Shown: positions 18,993 through 29,466 of the stretch, in pieces | Numbering within the stretch: the stretch's first letter is position 1 | Layout: each line of letters opens with the position of its first letter | Source: Pectinophora gossypiella | Taxonomy: Eukaryota > Arthropoda > Insecta > Lepidoptera > Gelechiidae | Direction of reading: 5' to 3' | DNA length: 64,000 bases | NCBI RefSeq assembly: GCF_024362695.1 | Contig: NC_065419.1 | Location: forward strand, 14,942,678 to 15,006,677 | The notes under the pieces: model-generated | What the model saw: the letters and a program-made list of their open reading frames with translations, nothing else | Told to the model about the DNA's origin: nothing | Database searches by the model: none | Translations under genes and position numbers: made by a program

Positions 18993-19046
18993 TACATGTC
19001 ACCTTATATCAATTCCATCCATGCTCAGGGCCCAGGGACCACACTT
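18993..19046. repeat. 54-bp direct repeat, left copy
   Basis: ACATGTCACCTTATATCAAT..CAGGGCCCAGGGACCACACT. A second copy is at 19608-19661 and a partial third follows at once. Together they flank the LINE 3' UTR. Confidence 0.65.
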
Positions 19047-19047
19047 T

Positions 19048-19076
19048 AGAAAGAAAGAAAGAAAGAAAGAAAGAAA
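19048..19076. repeat. GAAA microsatellite
   Basis: About six GAAA units between the direct repeat and the LINE 3' UTR; in reverse this is a TTTC-type tail. Confidence 0.8.
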
Positions 19077-19420
19077 CGTTTATTATAAAGGGACACCACA
19101 GTAACAAATACAAAACAAATAACAAATATATAATATAAAACACAGAGTAACACACAACTTACAATCAAACAAAACACATAATAAAAACAACATACACGAG
19201 AAATACAAATAATTGAGCGTATGGACTGGTCAACGATGGTGGTGGTGTCCTTTATAAAAGGGCCTCACTCAGCATAAGCCGCGGCGCGAGCCACGACGCT
19301 GGTATTCTGTGGACCCTGCTAAGTGAGGCACGGAAGCCGTGTCTCCCACAAATACTTGAATGAATACATAATAATATTTACTTATACTATGAAAACAAAG
19401 TAGTTTACAAAAACATATAT
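19077..19420 (-). mobile_element. LINE 3' UTR, reverse (type U)
   Basis: GTTTATTATAAAGGGACACC, GGGCCTCACTCAGCATAAGC, CGGCGCGAGCCACGACGCTG and TGTGGACCCTGCTAAGTGAG. Same family as 4637-4930. Confidence 0.65.
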
Positions 19421-19607
19421 TAAAAGCGTGTGTGTGTGTGCAGTGTATCTACAAATACATGAAAGAAATACAATAATACTTACAAAACAATGCATATAAA
19501 ACGATAAAATAAACAAATAAATAAAGTTAGAAATGTTAGAATGTGTTTCAAGTTAGTGTGCGTGCGGATTTGAACGAAAGAACGTAGTATACATTACATG
19601 ATACCTT

Positions 19608-19680
19608 ATTGACATGTCGCCTTATGTCAATTCCATACATGCCCAGGGCCCAGGGACCACACCTTACATGTCACCTTATT
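19608..19680. repeat. 54-bp direct repeat, second and partial third copy
   Basis: ACATGTCGCCTTATGTCAAT..CAGGGCCCAGGGACCACACC, then ACATGTCACCTTATTTCAAT. The partial third copy favours a pre-existing tandem repeat over a very long target duplication. Confidence 0.6.
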
Positions 19681-19721
19681 TCAATCCCATTTTTTTTTAT
19701 AATCGTTAGCGACTTGTCTAG

Positions 19722-20253
19722 ATTGGTCCCGATTCCTGCAGACATCTCCTAATTTTATTTTAAGTTATACCCGTCTTTTTCTTATCCGCCGTAAATGGAA
19801 AGGACGGATGATTGACAGCTGTTAATTTTAAAATGCACGAATGACCCGGGCGAATAAAATAGGCATCCCGCTGGTGTGCAACCTTTTGACGTGTGCTGTC
19901 AATTTAATTTTGTCGAGTTATCGGCCAATATAAAAATTTGGGAGGGTTTTTAAAATTCCTGGCTAAAATTGACGTGTGTTCCATAAATTATGTGCTTGTA
20001 CTTAAAATTTATGGTAGACACGTCAATCCCGTCCCTTTCCTTTTCGGCGGATAAGGAAATGACGGGTATAACTTAAAATTAGATAGTGTGTACAGTTATG
20101 AGCAATATCATGTACCCACTTTAGAACCCTGTCGCACTATCATATTTGACATTTAATGAGACTTATGGTTTTATTTGTCAAAAAAGTTCATGTGACATGA
20201 TTTTAAAGTGTATAGATATTAGTACTCGTGACCGTACAGGAATTAGCACCATT
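19722..20253. mobile_element. MITE-1, interrupted by MITE-2
   Basis: Ends ATTGGTCCCGATTCCTGCAG and CAGGAATTAGCACCATT are inverted partners. The arms hold TATCCGCCG and CCGTCCCTTTCCTTTTCGGC, plus TAACTTAAAATTAGAT. Without the inner MITE-2 it is about 388 bp. Other copies: 40653-40868, 56891-57203, 61096-61482, 62581-62751. Confidence 0.8.
20093..20234. mobile_element. MITE-2 inside MITE-1
   Basis: CAGTTATGAGCAATATCATG to ACTCGTGACCG with TA at 20091-20092 and 20235-20236. Removing it restores the MITE-1 end TACAGGAATTAGCACC, so MITE-2 is the later insertion. Confidence 0.85.
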
Positions 20254-20255
20254 AC

Positions 20256-21110
20256 CTCCATATTCCCATAACTGCAAACACATCTCCATAAACGATAACC
20301 ATAGGTCTCGTAGCCAAGACTTGCATCTAAGCTACTCTATATAACAGATAACAGCTATGAAATATGATGATAAATGGAATTAAAAATGACGTCATAAGTA
20401 ACAGAGACGAGAATAATGACATACCATCATCAAAGAGGAAGCACCTCTTACTTTGAGGAGGGGGAACCATATAAGGGTAGATTGATAATTTGCATATGTA
20501 CCCCTCCAGGGCGATGAGCGATGAATAATTCTAAAAACATTGTCTGCTCTTTGATCTGGCACCTTCCCATAAGCAAGTGTATTAAATAAATTTATTTATG
20601 TCATAAATTATAAACAATTCTTTAATAATATCGTCACACTAATGACAATTTATAATACGAAATAGATAGTTTTCTTCGACCTGTCAGAAACGTAACCTCG
20701 CCTTATAGTGAAAACCGCATAATCGCTATTTTAACCGACTTAAACCGACTTCTGTGGAGATTTTTTGTTAGCACATAGTTAAGCAATCAGTTTTATACAA
20801 TAATTTATATCTGTAAATCTTTCTAAAATAAAATAAATAAATACTTAATAAATAAAAAAGGATGTTATTTAAAATTCCTCTCACTCGCATTCATCCGTAA
20901 TTTTCTTCAGTAAAACCTCGACTTCTTTTAACTAATTTCAGTCCCATTAAAATTGAGACGACAAAGTGCCCGGATTGAAACTAGCGTGTCTATTGAAATA
21001 GAGGTCTTCCTGTCAGCTGGGGCAAGTCGACAGTAGGGTTGCTTGTAGGTTTGGAGCTGTCTTCACTACAAAGTAAACACCTTGGTACTTGAAAGAACGT
21101 TAAAGTTATT
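20256..21110. other. No gene or repeat recognised
   Basis: AT-rich. Nothing supported. Confidence 0.4.
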
Positions 21111-21112
21111 AT

Positions 21113-21408
21113 AAAGTTAGTGATTATTTAGGAGATATGAATGCATGGGATTAACTGTCTGAGAACTGATGTTAGGCAGCTAAATTACTCAATTGTATAA
21201 CAATATTTTTAGTTTTTTATTTCTTTAAAGAACGTCTAGGGCCCTGTGCCGAGGTTTTTCTTACAGCTTCTTTTCCCTGGCTATACAGGTTGTGAGAAGC
21301 TGCAGTAGTTTTAGGCTGATGAGACGTTCGTTATGTAAAAATTTACGATTTACAGTGTAACTATGTTACCTACTGAATAAAGATATTTTTGTATTTGAAT
21401 TTGAACAC
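21113..21408 (+). pseudogene. LINE-CR C-terminus and 3' UTR
   Basis: Encodes YKVSDYLGDMNAWD and stop, then GGCAGCTAAATTACTCAATT, AAAGAACGTCTAGGGCCCTG and an ACTGAATAAAGATATTTTTG tail ending in TTGAATTTGAA. A 5'-truncated CR1-like element; AATAAA provides a polyadenylation signal. Confidence 0.75.
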
Positions 21409-22567
21409 TTTTAATTAAGACGCGGAGCAATACAGAGCGAATAGTACAGACACGAATGTTAAACCGGTATGTAAACCGGTAGTGACGTCAACAAAATCTA
21501 AAGTTTTATCTTTTAAATATAAGTTCTGTGTTGGTGTTGCCAACACTTCCGAATGTAATTTTTCCAAAAAAAAGCACTTGTTTTCTCTACAAGGTGATGA
21601 TAAACAGCTTATGTGCTGCGGAATTCATCAATCGGAGGGTGTATGGAGCATAGTCCACCACGCGGCTACACTGTCGGAATTCTATTCATAGAATTCTTTA
21701 CCACTTTTAATACATCTCAAGGGCAGTTTTTAGGCACGTAATAAATATTTCGGTAGCACAGTGGGTATGATCGATATTTTGCCTATTTTTAGACACCTTG
21801 ATAAAGCGACCCAGTGGGCTGTAAAATTGCTTAATGATGGGGAAATAAGGATAGATGAAAAGTGGTCAATTTTCCAAATATTAGCTGATATTTAGGTCAA
21901 TAAGGCAAGTTTTTTTTCTTTCTAACTATACCGTAAAAACTAAAGAGTAGAGAGTGTGTGTCTTTTCTATCACGATGGACCATTATGATGGGAGGATGAT
22001 CATGTCACCGTACAATTCATCATATCCATCTGAGAGCTTAATATCAAAAGTGGTTTCATTGTTTAATTAGAAACTTAAAAAATAAAAATAAAAGAAATAA
22101 AATTTTTTCTTTTGTCGCTTAAATGACTCGCTACCATTGATTTCTGTCAGAATTTTTATTTAAATCTATTTAATATAATTTATTATATAATTATACAATT
22201 TGTCACATATACAATTTAACAATAAAATTATTAAAGAAAACTTAGTCCATAAATAACCCGCCCCTGTGTTATTTAAATTAAATAATTATAAATATTACTA
22301 ACTTATTAGAAACTTATATATTACTAGAACTATAGCTAGATTATATACTTACAGTGTAATTAAGATCTAAAGAAAACACATTTTTTTAAATTTTGAAACA
22401 CATTGAAACAGTTTTATTTCTATAGTTTTAAGGGCGTTCTATCTTGTCAGTGCGTTCTTTAACGTGTAATTTACACCCACACCCATACGTAGAAATATGA
22501 GTGCGGTATTGTTTATTCAATTTTGCATCCTGAAACCCATGTCAGTATGAATTGTTTTATCTGACAA
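21409..22567. other. No gene recognised; SINE-C scrap
   Basis: 21627-21667 (CGGAGGGTGTATGGAGCATA, GTCCACCACGC) is a reverse SINE-C fragment. 22080-22400 is very AT-rich. No coding sequence supported. Confidence 0.45.
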
Positions 22568-22583
22568 CCCCACATCCAGGACT

Positions 22584-22896
22584 CAGCCCCCTACCAGTAT
22601 CCCGTTTCTCACAGGATTCGCTTACCTAACCTGAAGATTTGACAGGTCCGGTTTTTACAGAAGCGACTGCCTGTCTGACCTTCTAATTCGCGAAGGGAAA
22701 ACCAGCCCAATACAGGTTAGGTCACATACCTCCGAAAATGCATTTCTCGGGAATTTATGGAATGGAATGATGTTTTCCTTCACCGCTGAGAACGTTATAA
22801 TCATATATGATCCAAACATGAATTCGAAAACAAATTCGAACCCGCGACCTCAAAGTAAGAGGCAAGCGTTCTACCAACTGGGCTACCACGGGTCTT
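22584..22896 (-). mobile_element. SINE-B with 16-bp target duplication
   Basis: A reverse full-length copy: CCAACTGGGCTACCACGG is the reverse A-box, CATGAATTCGAAAACAAATT the body and TATCCCGTTTCTCACAGGAT the tail. CCCCACATCCAGGACT (22568-22583) and CCCCACACCCAGGACT (22897-22912) are the flanks, with one mismatch. Confidence 0.85.
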
Positions 22897-23090
22897 CCCC
22901 ACACCCAGGACTATAAAGCTCAATACACATTTCCTAGCAGTCATGTAACTAATGAATTGATTTATACTGAATACATCTGCAGAGCTTGTGGTAGACCTTG
23001 CCGCTCTCGCATTGGCTTATATAAGTAGTCATGAAAAAAGCGCCTCCAAGACACTATATAAATCATCTGGTAGATATGGCATTGACTATG

Positions 23091-23408
23091 CTTCCGTGGC
23101 CTCCGTGGTCCAGTGGTTGAGCGTTGGGCTCACGATCCGGAGTTACCGGGTCCAAATCCCGGTGGGCATATATCACAAAAAATCACTTTGTGATCCCTAG
23201 TTTGGTTAGGACATTACAGGTTTATCTCCGGATTATCCGAAAGTAAGATGATCCGTGCATCGGAAGGCATGTTAAGCCGTTGGTCCCGGTTACTACTTAC
23301 TGATGTAAGTTAGTAGTCGTTACATGAGCCATGTCAGGGGCCTTTGGCGGCTCAGTAACAACCCTGACACTAGGGTTGATGAGGTTGGTATTCCACCTCA
23401 CAACCCAC
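23091..23408 (+). mobile_element. SINE-A, joined to a reverse LINE at its tail
   Basis: Complete head to CACACGAT; the usual AGAAGAAG tail is replaced by CTTCTTCTTCTTT, which is the reverse tail of the adjoining LINE. Confidence 0.8.
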
Positions 23409-23875
23409 ACGATCTTCTTCTTCTTTGCGAGTCGATAGCGATCGATAACAGTGTCGAATTGGCCACGCTTACGGCATTGTCTTCGTGAAGTTCTTTAATA
23501 GTGCAGGTGTTAGGGCATTTAGGACAACATAAAAGGTGAGCCATAGTTTGTGGTGATACTCCACACTTGCACTCATCGCAACCATCAACCAGATAACCCA
23601 CCTGCATAGATTATCCTTGTAGCGGCCAACCTGTGTCCGATCCGAAGCCTGTTTAAGGACTTTCATGTCGACCACGCCAGGTTGCTTCCAGGCGGGAGGC
23701 TTTCCGATGGGGCGATAAAAGGGGTGGGAGGACACTTCTGCCGCCAAAGATTTAAGCGGGCTTGGCTAGGTTCGGAATCTAATGGAGCCACCTCTTTAAG
23801 GAAGCTGTGACGTCTTTTAAGCCTCAGAGGCAATGAAGGAGAAACATCTGGTAAAGGTTTATCAGTCCTCATCAT
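23409..23875 (-). pseudogene. LINE C-terminal fragment (jockey/I-like)
   Basis: Frames shifted against each other encode KVLKQASDRTQVGRYKDNL and DGCDECKCGVSPQTMAHLL, then CCPKCPNTCTIKELHEDN and DSQRRRR. A C.C...QT..H.L.C.C cysteine motif near the end of ORF2 is typical of jockey- and I-like moth LINEs. Upstream RT is missing, and two or more frameshifts make it dead. The 3' tail is GAA repeats. Confidence 0.65.
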
Positions 23876-24225
23876 ATGATGTTGGATAGTATTACACCCA
23901 CTTCTCGCCAGCTACATTTATATTTCGCACTTGTAGTACTGACCCAATTTATCCACAGAAGTAAAAGATACCTAATTAAGAGCACAATGAAACGGATAAC
24001 TTTAAATTGGAAGGGGCCTTATCGATTAGTGCGTCCACGTGGCAGGCCCCGTAATCTGATAATGTTGGCAACTTAAGAGTGCCGGAAGAGAAAGGTTTTT
24101 AATGTAACGTTAAACAGGATTCCATTTTTATTAGGAAAGTTCGGTGATAAAAAGTTTGCCTTTATTGAAGGTGAATATATATAAGCACCTTTATATATTT
24201 TTGATTGAGGTTTACGAGGTTCCTG
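23876..24225. other. No gene recognised
   Basis: Short open frames without motif. Confidence 0.4.
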
Positions 24226-24375
24226 TCGCGTTAAATCAGGAATATGAGACTCCCAAAAATTCTGTTCAAGTTTCTGTTCACTGTTGCATGTACCATGATC
24301 ACGGGATGACTGAAATTGAAGTGGGGCAGGTAAGAGCGGTTCAATATTTTTTAAGGGCAAACATATCTGTCAACG
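24226..24375. repeat. Repeat K fragment
   Basis: AATATGAGACTCCC, CACTGTTGCATGTACCATGA, TCACGGGATGACTGAAATTG and GGGCAAACATAT match the long K copy at 63744-63893, inner part only. Confidence 0.65.
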
Positions 24376-24454
24376 CATCTTTTTAGCCGTGTGTTTGCAG
24401 ATACTAGGTTTGTTTATAGTATCATAATGTTTTATTTAGATCGTTTTAAGTTAT

Positions 24455-24716
24455 ATTACACTAGCGACCCGCCCCGGCTTGGCTCGGGTGCAATGCTGAG
24501 GAAAAATGAAATTATTTACGATATCATATTAAAAACCTCAAAAATAACAGTATTTCTCCACAATTTAATGGATGTTATTATACATATAAACCTTCCTCTT
24601 CAATCACTCTATCTATTAAAAAAACCGCATCAAAATCCGTTGCGTAGTTTTAAAGATTTAAGCGTACATAGGGATATAGGGACAGAAAAAGCGACTTTGT
24701 TTTATACTATGGAGTG
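24455..24716 (-). mobile_element. Helitron-like non-autonomous element
   Basis: On this strand it starts CTAGCGACCCGCCCCGGCTT and ends AAAGCGACTTTGTTTTATAC. Its transposon 3' end (reverse strand) reads CCGGGGCGGGTCGCTAG: GC-rich and ending CTAG, as Helitrons do. Other copies: 26012-26258 and 28905-29155. It resembles the Lep1-type repeat of moths. No Rep/helicase is encoded. Confidence 0.7.
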
Positions 24717-24766
24717 ATTATGTTTTATGTAGATAGTTTTAAGTTATATTACATTATTTACTTATA

Positions 24767-24885
24767 CTATAGAATTCCATTTACTTCGATTCTGACATAC
24801 TTCTCTTGCTTCCTCCACATTCATCAATCGCTTCATACACGCACGCCGGTTCAGAGTAGATCGTACTGAACCTTTCTGTTTCTAG
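24767..24885 (-). pseudogene. LINE-W C-terminal fragment, reverse
   Basis: The reverse complement has AGTACGATCTACTCTGAACC, CGGCGTGCGTG and GAAGTATGTCAGAATCGAAG, matching the ORF end at 34190-34290. Confidence 0.65.
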
Positions 24886-25080
24886 ATTAGCGTTTTATAA
24901 TTTATCTTTGACCTAGTCAAATACCCTATTGGTACAATGCAGCTGCAGGCAGGAGAATTAAAGAAATACTAAGTTCTGGATATAAATGTCCCGCTGTCCG
25001 GAACTGTACAAAGGATTCCATTATGTAACAAACAATGCTCTTTGTAAATTGAAACTACTTCTTTTATTTAACAATATAAC

Positions 25081-25335
25081 GGCTACCGTGGTTCAGTGGT
25101 TGAGTAAAGGGGATCCGGGTTCGAATCCCGGTGGGGACATATCACAAAAATCACTTGTTATCCCTAGTTTGCTTCGAAAGGCACGTTAAGCCGTTGGTCC
25201 CGGTTAGTACTCACTGATGTAAGTAAGTAGTCGCTACATGATCCATGTCAGGGGCGTTTGGCGGCTCAATAGTAACCCTGACAACAGGGTTGATGAGGTT
25301 GGTATTCCACCTCACAACCCACACGATAGAAGAAG
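25081..25335 (+). mobile_element. SINE-A, internally deleted
   Basis: The head CCGTGGTTCAGTGGTTGAGT lacks part of the anticodon region, and about 40 bp is lost between GATCCCTAG-type sequence and the module. Tail AGAAGAAG. Confidence 0.8.
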
Positions 25336-25344
25336 AGTAGCCTG

Positions 25345-25485
25345 TGTGTGTGCGTCTGTCTTTGGAGCAGTCTGTGAGTACTGCGGGGCGGAAGACAAGA
25401 GGGAAACCACTGCTCTATTTTTCCCTAAAAAAGTAGCATGGAAAATGCTACACCGATAAGATCGTGGCTCTTAAATGTCAATGTG
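25345..25485 (+). mobile_element. LINE-X 3' end
   Basis: AAGTAGCATGGAAAATGCTA, CACCGATAAGATCGTGGCTC and TTAAATGTC follow CTGCGGGGCGGAAGACAAGA. The coding end has decayed. Confidence 0.6.
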
Positions 25486-25589
25486 GCAAATAAATAATTT
25501 ATTGATTGATTGAGCCCACAACCCACATGTGACGTCATCAATATCCGTGGTCAACCGTCATAATTTTTGTTGTGTAATTCTTAATTCTA

Positions 25590-25690
25590 CACGCGCGTTC
25601 TACACGCCCTATCTATGGAGTAATGAAAATGGAGACGATTATTCCACCGACAAGAGCGCAGCTCTTAAATTAAGGGAGAGAGAATTCTTA
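25590..25690 (+). mobile_element. LINE-X-like 3' end, second copy
   Basis: CCACCGACAAGAGCGCAGCT and CTTAAATTAAGGGAGAGAG, like base 80-110. Confidence 0.55.
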
Positions 25691-26010
25691 ATTCAAATTC
25701 GTGAATGAGTCAAAAAGAAATTGAGATTTATTTAGGATCATCTTATACTGGCTTCTATTTCTAGATTGGCATTTTATCATTTATCTTTAACCCAGTCATC
25801 TGTCCTATTCCCTGACGAATTTCACAGCATGATCGAGATAAGACACAGCTGACTACATTATTTTTATTTGTTTATTATTTATTCGATCCCTCCTGTCCTG
25901 TCCCCAACCATGCATTGTGTTGCATGTGACCAGCAGTTGGATGTACTGTTTATGTCATCAACAAGTGTTAGAAAAGCAAAAAGTCTGTCGAATTAATCCC
26001 CTCGAATGTT
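25691..26010. other. No gene or repeat recognised
   Basis: AT-rich; includes a TTTATTTG run near 25865. Confidence 0.4.
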
Positions 26011-26011
26011 T

Positions 26012-26258
26012 CATCACTACATAGTATAAAACAAAGTCGCTTTTTCTGTACGCTTAAATCTTTAAAATTTCGCAACGGATTTTGATGCTGTTTTTTTTTT
26101 TAGATAAGAGTGATTCAAGAGGAAGGTTTATATGTATAATAACATCCATTAAATGGTGGAGAAATACTGTTATTTTTGAGGTTTTTAATGTGATGTCGTA
26201 AATAATTTAATTTTTCTTAGCATTGCACCCGAGCGAAGCCGGGGCGGGTCGCTAGTAA
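26012..26258 (+). mobile_element. Helitron-like non-autonomous element
   Basis: TATAAAACAAAGTCGCTTTT at one end and CCGGGGCGGGTCGCTAG at the other. The second near-complete copy of the 24.5 kb family, opposite orientation. Confidence 0.75.
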
Positions 26259-26518
26259 TACATAATAACAAATCCCTTAGTCGTCTTTCCCGAAAAAAGA
26301 TAAAAATAATAAAATATAAGGGTTTACCCAAACAGCAGCAATTGAAAGGATCTCCCTGATCAAACAGAGATCCCGGGCAAACTTGAGATTACGAAAGGCT
26401 ATGAGTATTTACCAGTTGAGCAGATGGTTTGTGTCAATACTTGGTTGCTCCTAAATATACCTTCGGTAATGGAATATTGATATTTTCTTTGTCACATACA
26501 CATAAGCTCACGACTATA

Positions 26519-26746
26519 CAGGGTGTTAGTGACGTCGTAACGAAAACTTTGAGGGATGATTGAGACCATGATTCTGAGATGATATGAAGTGGAATTTTCC
26601 GTCGCAAAAGTATGGAACAGAAAATAATAAAAAGAAAAACAAAAATTTTCATGAATTTTCCGACTGAAAATTCCACTTGATATCAACTCAGAATCATGGT
26701 CTGAATCATCCCCCTCAGTATTCGTTACGATGTCACTAACACCCTG
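26519..26746. mobile_element. MITE-P, complete palindromic copy
   Basis: CAGGGTGTTAGTGACGTCGT opens and ACGATGTCACTAACACCCTG closes, with arms of roughly 90 bp and TA on both sides. Used as reference for the family. A transcript would fold into a near-perfect hairpin. Confidence 0.85.
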
Positions 26747-26844
26747 TATATCCTCCTGAGACCGAATGTTCTTTATAAATCCAAACCCCTTTGTTTAACT
26801 ATTGTGCCTGGAAATCTCCGTCTTAAGAGGTTACAATCCAATGA

Positions 26845-27000
26845 GGGACATTCCAGGCTACGTCCTCCGCCTCTGAACAGTACTGACAGTTACTGCTCCC
26901 CTCTGTCAGGTTCCAGGTTACAGTCCCTGTGACTGTGTGTGTCTTTATTTAGTAATCAAAATTTCATAATCTATCTTTGACCTAGGAAACTACCCAATTG
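26845..27000. repeat. LINE-associated block plus MITE-Z scrap
   Basis: CTACGTCCTCCGCCTCTGAA and GTTACTGCTCCCCTCTGTCA match 9125-9200. GTCTTTATTTAGTAATCAAA and TCATAATCTATCTTTGACCT are one end of MITE-Z. Confidence 0.5.
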
Positions 27001-27044
27001 GAAGAACGCGTGTTTTACGTCGGGTCATAGGTTCAATAGCGGAT

Positions 27045-27395
27045 ACATGCATACATATATAAACAGCCTATATACGTCCCACTGCTGGGCACAGGCCTCC
27101 CCTCAAACAACCGGAGGGGGTATGGAGCATACTCCACCACGCTGCTCCACTGCGAGTTGGTGGAGGTGTTTTTACGGCTAATAGCCGGGACCAACGGCTT
27201 AACGTGCCCTCCGAAGCACGGAATCATCTTACTTTTTCGGACAATCAGGTGATTCAAGCCTGAAAAGTCCTTACCAAACAAAGGACAGTCTCACAAAGTG
27301 ATATCGACAATGTCCCCATCGGGAATCGTACCCGGACCTCCAGATCGTGAGACTAACGCTCTAACCACTAGACCACGGAGGCTGTTCGCGGATCG
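27045..27395 (-). mobile_element. SINE-C, full length, with target duplication
   Basis: Reverse copy from the TATATACGTCCCACTGCTGG tail to CACGGAGGCTGTT. CAATAGCGGAT is repeated at 27034-27044 and 27396-27406, about 10 bp beyond the usual SINE start on the right. Confidence 0.8.
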
Positions 27396-27406
27396 CAATA
27401 GCGGAT

Positions 27407-27785
27407 CTTGCTCCCTATATCGCTGAGGCCGAATTTATTTTGTATCTGGGATGTGCCGTTAGGATAAATATTTTTGAAGGGCTTCCTTTTCTTGGAAATT
27501 AGCTTTCATTTCGCAGTCAGTGCACACATGGGTATACGCGTTAAACGTAATATACCTACATGTTATGGAGATTGGTTTGTGATTGTAGAAGGCACGCATG
27601 AATATTCAATAAGTCGTAAAGGATAGCGCAGGGAAGCGGGGCGGGTAGTGACGCGAGTTACACGCACGCATGTGCGATGACCACTGCACGGAATAGGTAC
27701 CTAAACTATGCCTAATATAATACAATAGGGTATTTGACTGCGTCAAAGATAAATTATAAAATGCTTATATGGAAATAGAAGCCAG
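27407..27785. other. No gene or repeat recognised
   Basis: Apparently unique. Confidence 0.4.
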
Positions 27786-27790
27786 TCTAG

Positions 27791-27923
27791 GGTGGTATTA
27801 ATAAACGAATCTCAGCTGAGACTGCCCTCAAGATCATCCTTAACTCTCTGTTTTTATATGAGAACTGTCACATTGACATGATCTTGAGGGCAGTCTCGAA
27901 GCTGAGATTAGTTTATTAATACT
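27791..27923. mobile_element. MITE-S, complete hairpin
   Basis: GGTGGTATTAATAAACGAAT, CTCAGCTGAGACTGCCCTCA and AGATCAT are mirrored by ATGATCTTGAGGGCAGTCTC and TTAGTTTATTAATACT. Two more copies lie at 31.2-31.6 kb. Confidence 0.75.
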
Positions 27924-28079
27924 AGAGTAAGATGATCAAAAGTCAATCTTATTTTACTTTTCGATTTATTTTCGAATTTTATTTATGAATTAATGTTAAT
28001 GTTCTAAATTCAAAAATGAAACTGCGTTTTTCTTCGGAAGTGTTTCGAGTTTTTTGATGAGAAGTGTATTTAGCGATTT

Positions 28080-28282
28080 GACAACCTAGTCAAATGAGAT
28101 ACTTTTTACGAAACGTCAAAACTCAAAATTACTACGGAATTAGTGACGTGATAAAATGTCGGACTTATTACGTTTTTCTTGATTAAAATACGTAAATAAG
28201 TTAAATAGAAGAAAGAATATGTTTTTCGTTAGTTTTAGATCTGTCTTTATTTAGTAATCAGAATTTCATAATTTATCTTTAA
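28080..28282. mobile_element. MITE-Z copy
   Basis: CAACCTAGTCAAATGAGATA, TACGAAACGTCAAAACTCAA, TTATTACGTTTTTCTTGATT and TTCATAATTTATCTTTAACC. Confidence 0.6.
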
Positions 28283-28289
28283 CCTATTG

Positions 28290-28440
28290 CAACAATGTGG
28301 CCGTTTTAGACTCCCAGGGGGGGGCAATATTGCAATTTGACATTTGCGCATATAAAAGTAAGTGCGCAATGCAAACAAATGTCAATAGCAATATTGCTTT
28401 CTTAGATGAATTGCTTCGATGTGGCTATTTTATCCCTCCA
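28290..28440. mobile_element. MITE-T copy
   Basis: ATGTGGCCGTTTTAGACTCC at one end, AGATGAATTGCTTCGATGTG and GCTATTTTATCCCTCC at the other. Related to 46262-46385 and the compact hairpin at 60334-60415. Confidence 0.6.
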
Positions 28441-28675
28441 GATCACCTAAAACGGTTGAATTTAGATTAATGAATACGATACGGCTCGAACCACGTCCTT
28501 TTCTCTCGGCCATCCCTAGTGAAGTGACCCTCATACATTTACGTTACAAAAAGGATTACTTACTTAAAATGTGTGCCTGATAATCCGCAACGGTTAGATT
28601 CCGTCACGATTATAAAATACCACGAAGATTTATTTAAATAATCTAAATCCATTTATTTTGGCTTAACGACTGATC

Positions 28676-28812
28676 TTCTTCCATCATGTGAGGTTACGAT
28701 TCTCGTAAACCCTGGTGTCAGGGTTATTATTGAGCCACCAAAGGCCCCTGACATGTAATACTTACTTACATCAGTAAGTAGTAACCGGAACCAACGGCTT
28801 AACTTGCCTTGA
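28676..28812 (-). mobile_element. SINE-A 3' half, reverse
   Basis: CTTCTTCCATCATGTGAGGT through ACTTACATCAGTAAGTAGTA to the start of the module. Confidence 0.75.
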
Positions 28813-28904
28813 GATGATAATAAAAAAACTGTGTCGATTGTACTAAGTGACGTGCTGTCTCTGGGAATGTCCCCAAAGTGGGAATATTCCCGTTGTAAAA
28901 CCTC

Positions 28905-29155
28905 TTTAAAAGGATTTTGATGCGGTTTTTTTAATAGATAGAGTGATTAAAGAGGAAGGTTTATATGTATAATAACATCCATTAAATAGTGGAGAAATAC
29001 TATTATTTTTGAGGTTTTTAATGTGATGTCTCAAAGCTGACGGCCAACGTCCAGTAATGGACAGGCACTAGAAGAAGAAGAAGAATGTGATGTCGTAAAT
29101 AATTTCAGTTTTCTTCAGCATCGCACCCGAGCGAAGCCGGGGCGGGTGGCTAGTA
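28905..29155 (+). mobile_element. Helitron-like element, split by a retroposon tail
   Basis: AAAAGGATTTTGATGCGGTT to CCGGGGCGGGTGGCTAG. The 5' end is missing. Interrupted at 29031-29083. Confidence 0.75.
29031..29083 (+). mobile_element. 53-bp retroposon 3' end with 11-bp target duplication
   Basis: TCAAAGCTGACGGCCAACGT, CCAGTAATGGACAGGCACTA and a GAA tail. AATGTGATGTC is at 29020-29030 and 29084-29094. Confidence 0.85.
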
Positions 29156-29159
29156 AGTA

Positions 29160-29460
29160 ATAAAGCTGTTTATACATACGGTTTGCGCCTTTTCCTGCCG
29201 GGACCTTTCCCAAAGTGCGAACATTTCTGGAAACGAAATACAGAATACAGTGTAGAATGACGTCACAATCCACAGACGACTTCGCAAGTGTATGTTAACA
29301 GCGTTATAAACGGTTTATGTCGTGATAAAAGTGACGCACACACCCGACTGTGAAGAAGAAGAAATAAAATTGAGATAAGTGAGTCATTGCAGATATTTAA
29401 ACTATCCTGGAGCATCGTTTGCTCGAAGGAGATCCTTTCTTGAGTTCAATACTCAGATGT
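29160..29460. other. No gene or repeat recognised
   Basis: Nothing supported. Confidence 0.4.
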
Positions 29461-29466
29461 GGTTCA

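Noticed and set aside
24073..24360. Reverse open frame of about 95 codons, similar in part to 63543-63875
   Set aside because: The similarity is explained by both lying over repeat K; the frame is not otherwise conserved.
26519..26746. microRNA precursor from the MITE-P hairpin
   Set aside because: The stem is a whole transposon with TA flanks and many relatives; small-RNA data would be needed.
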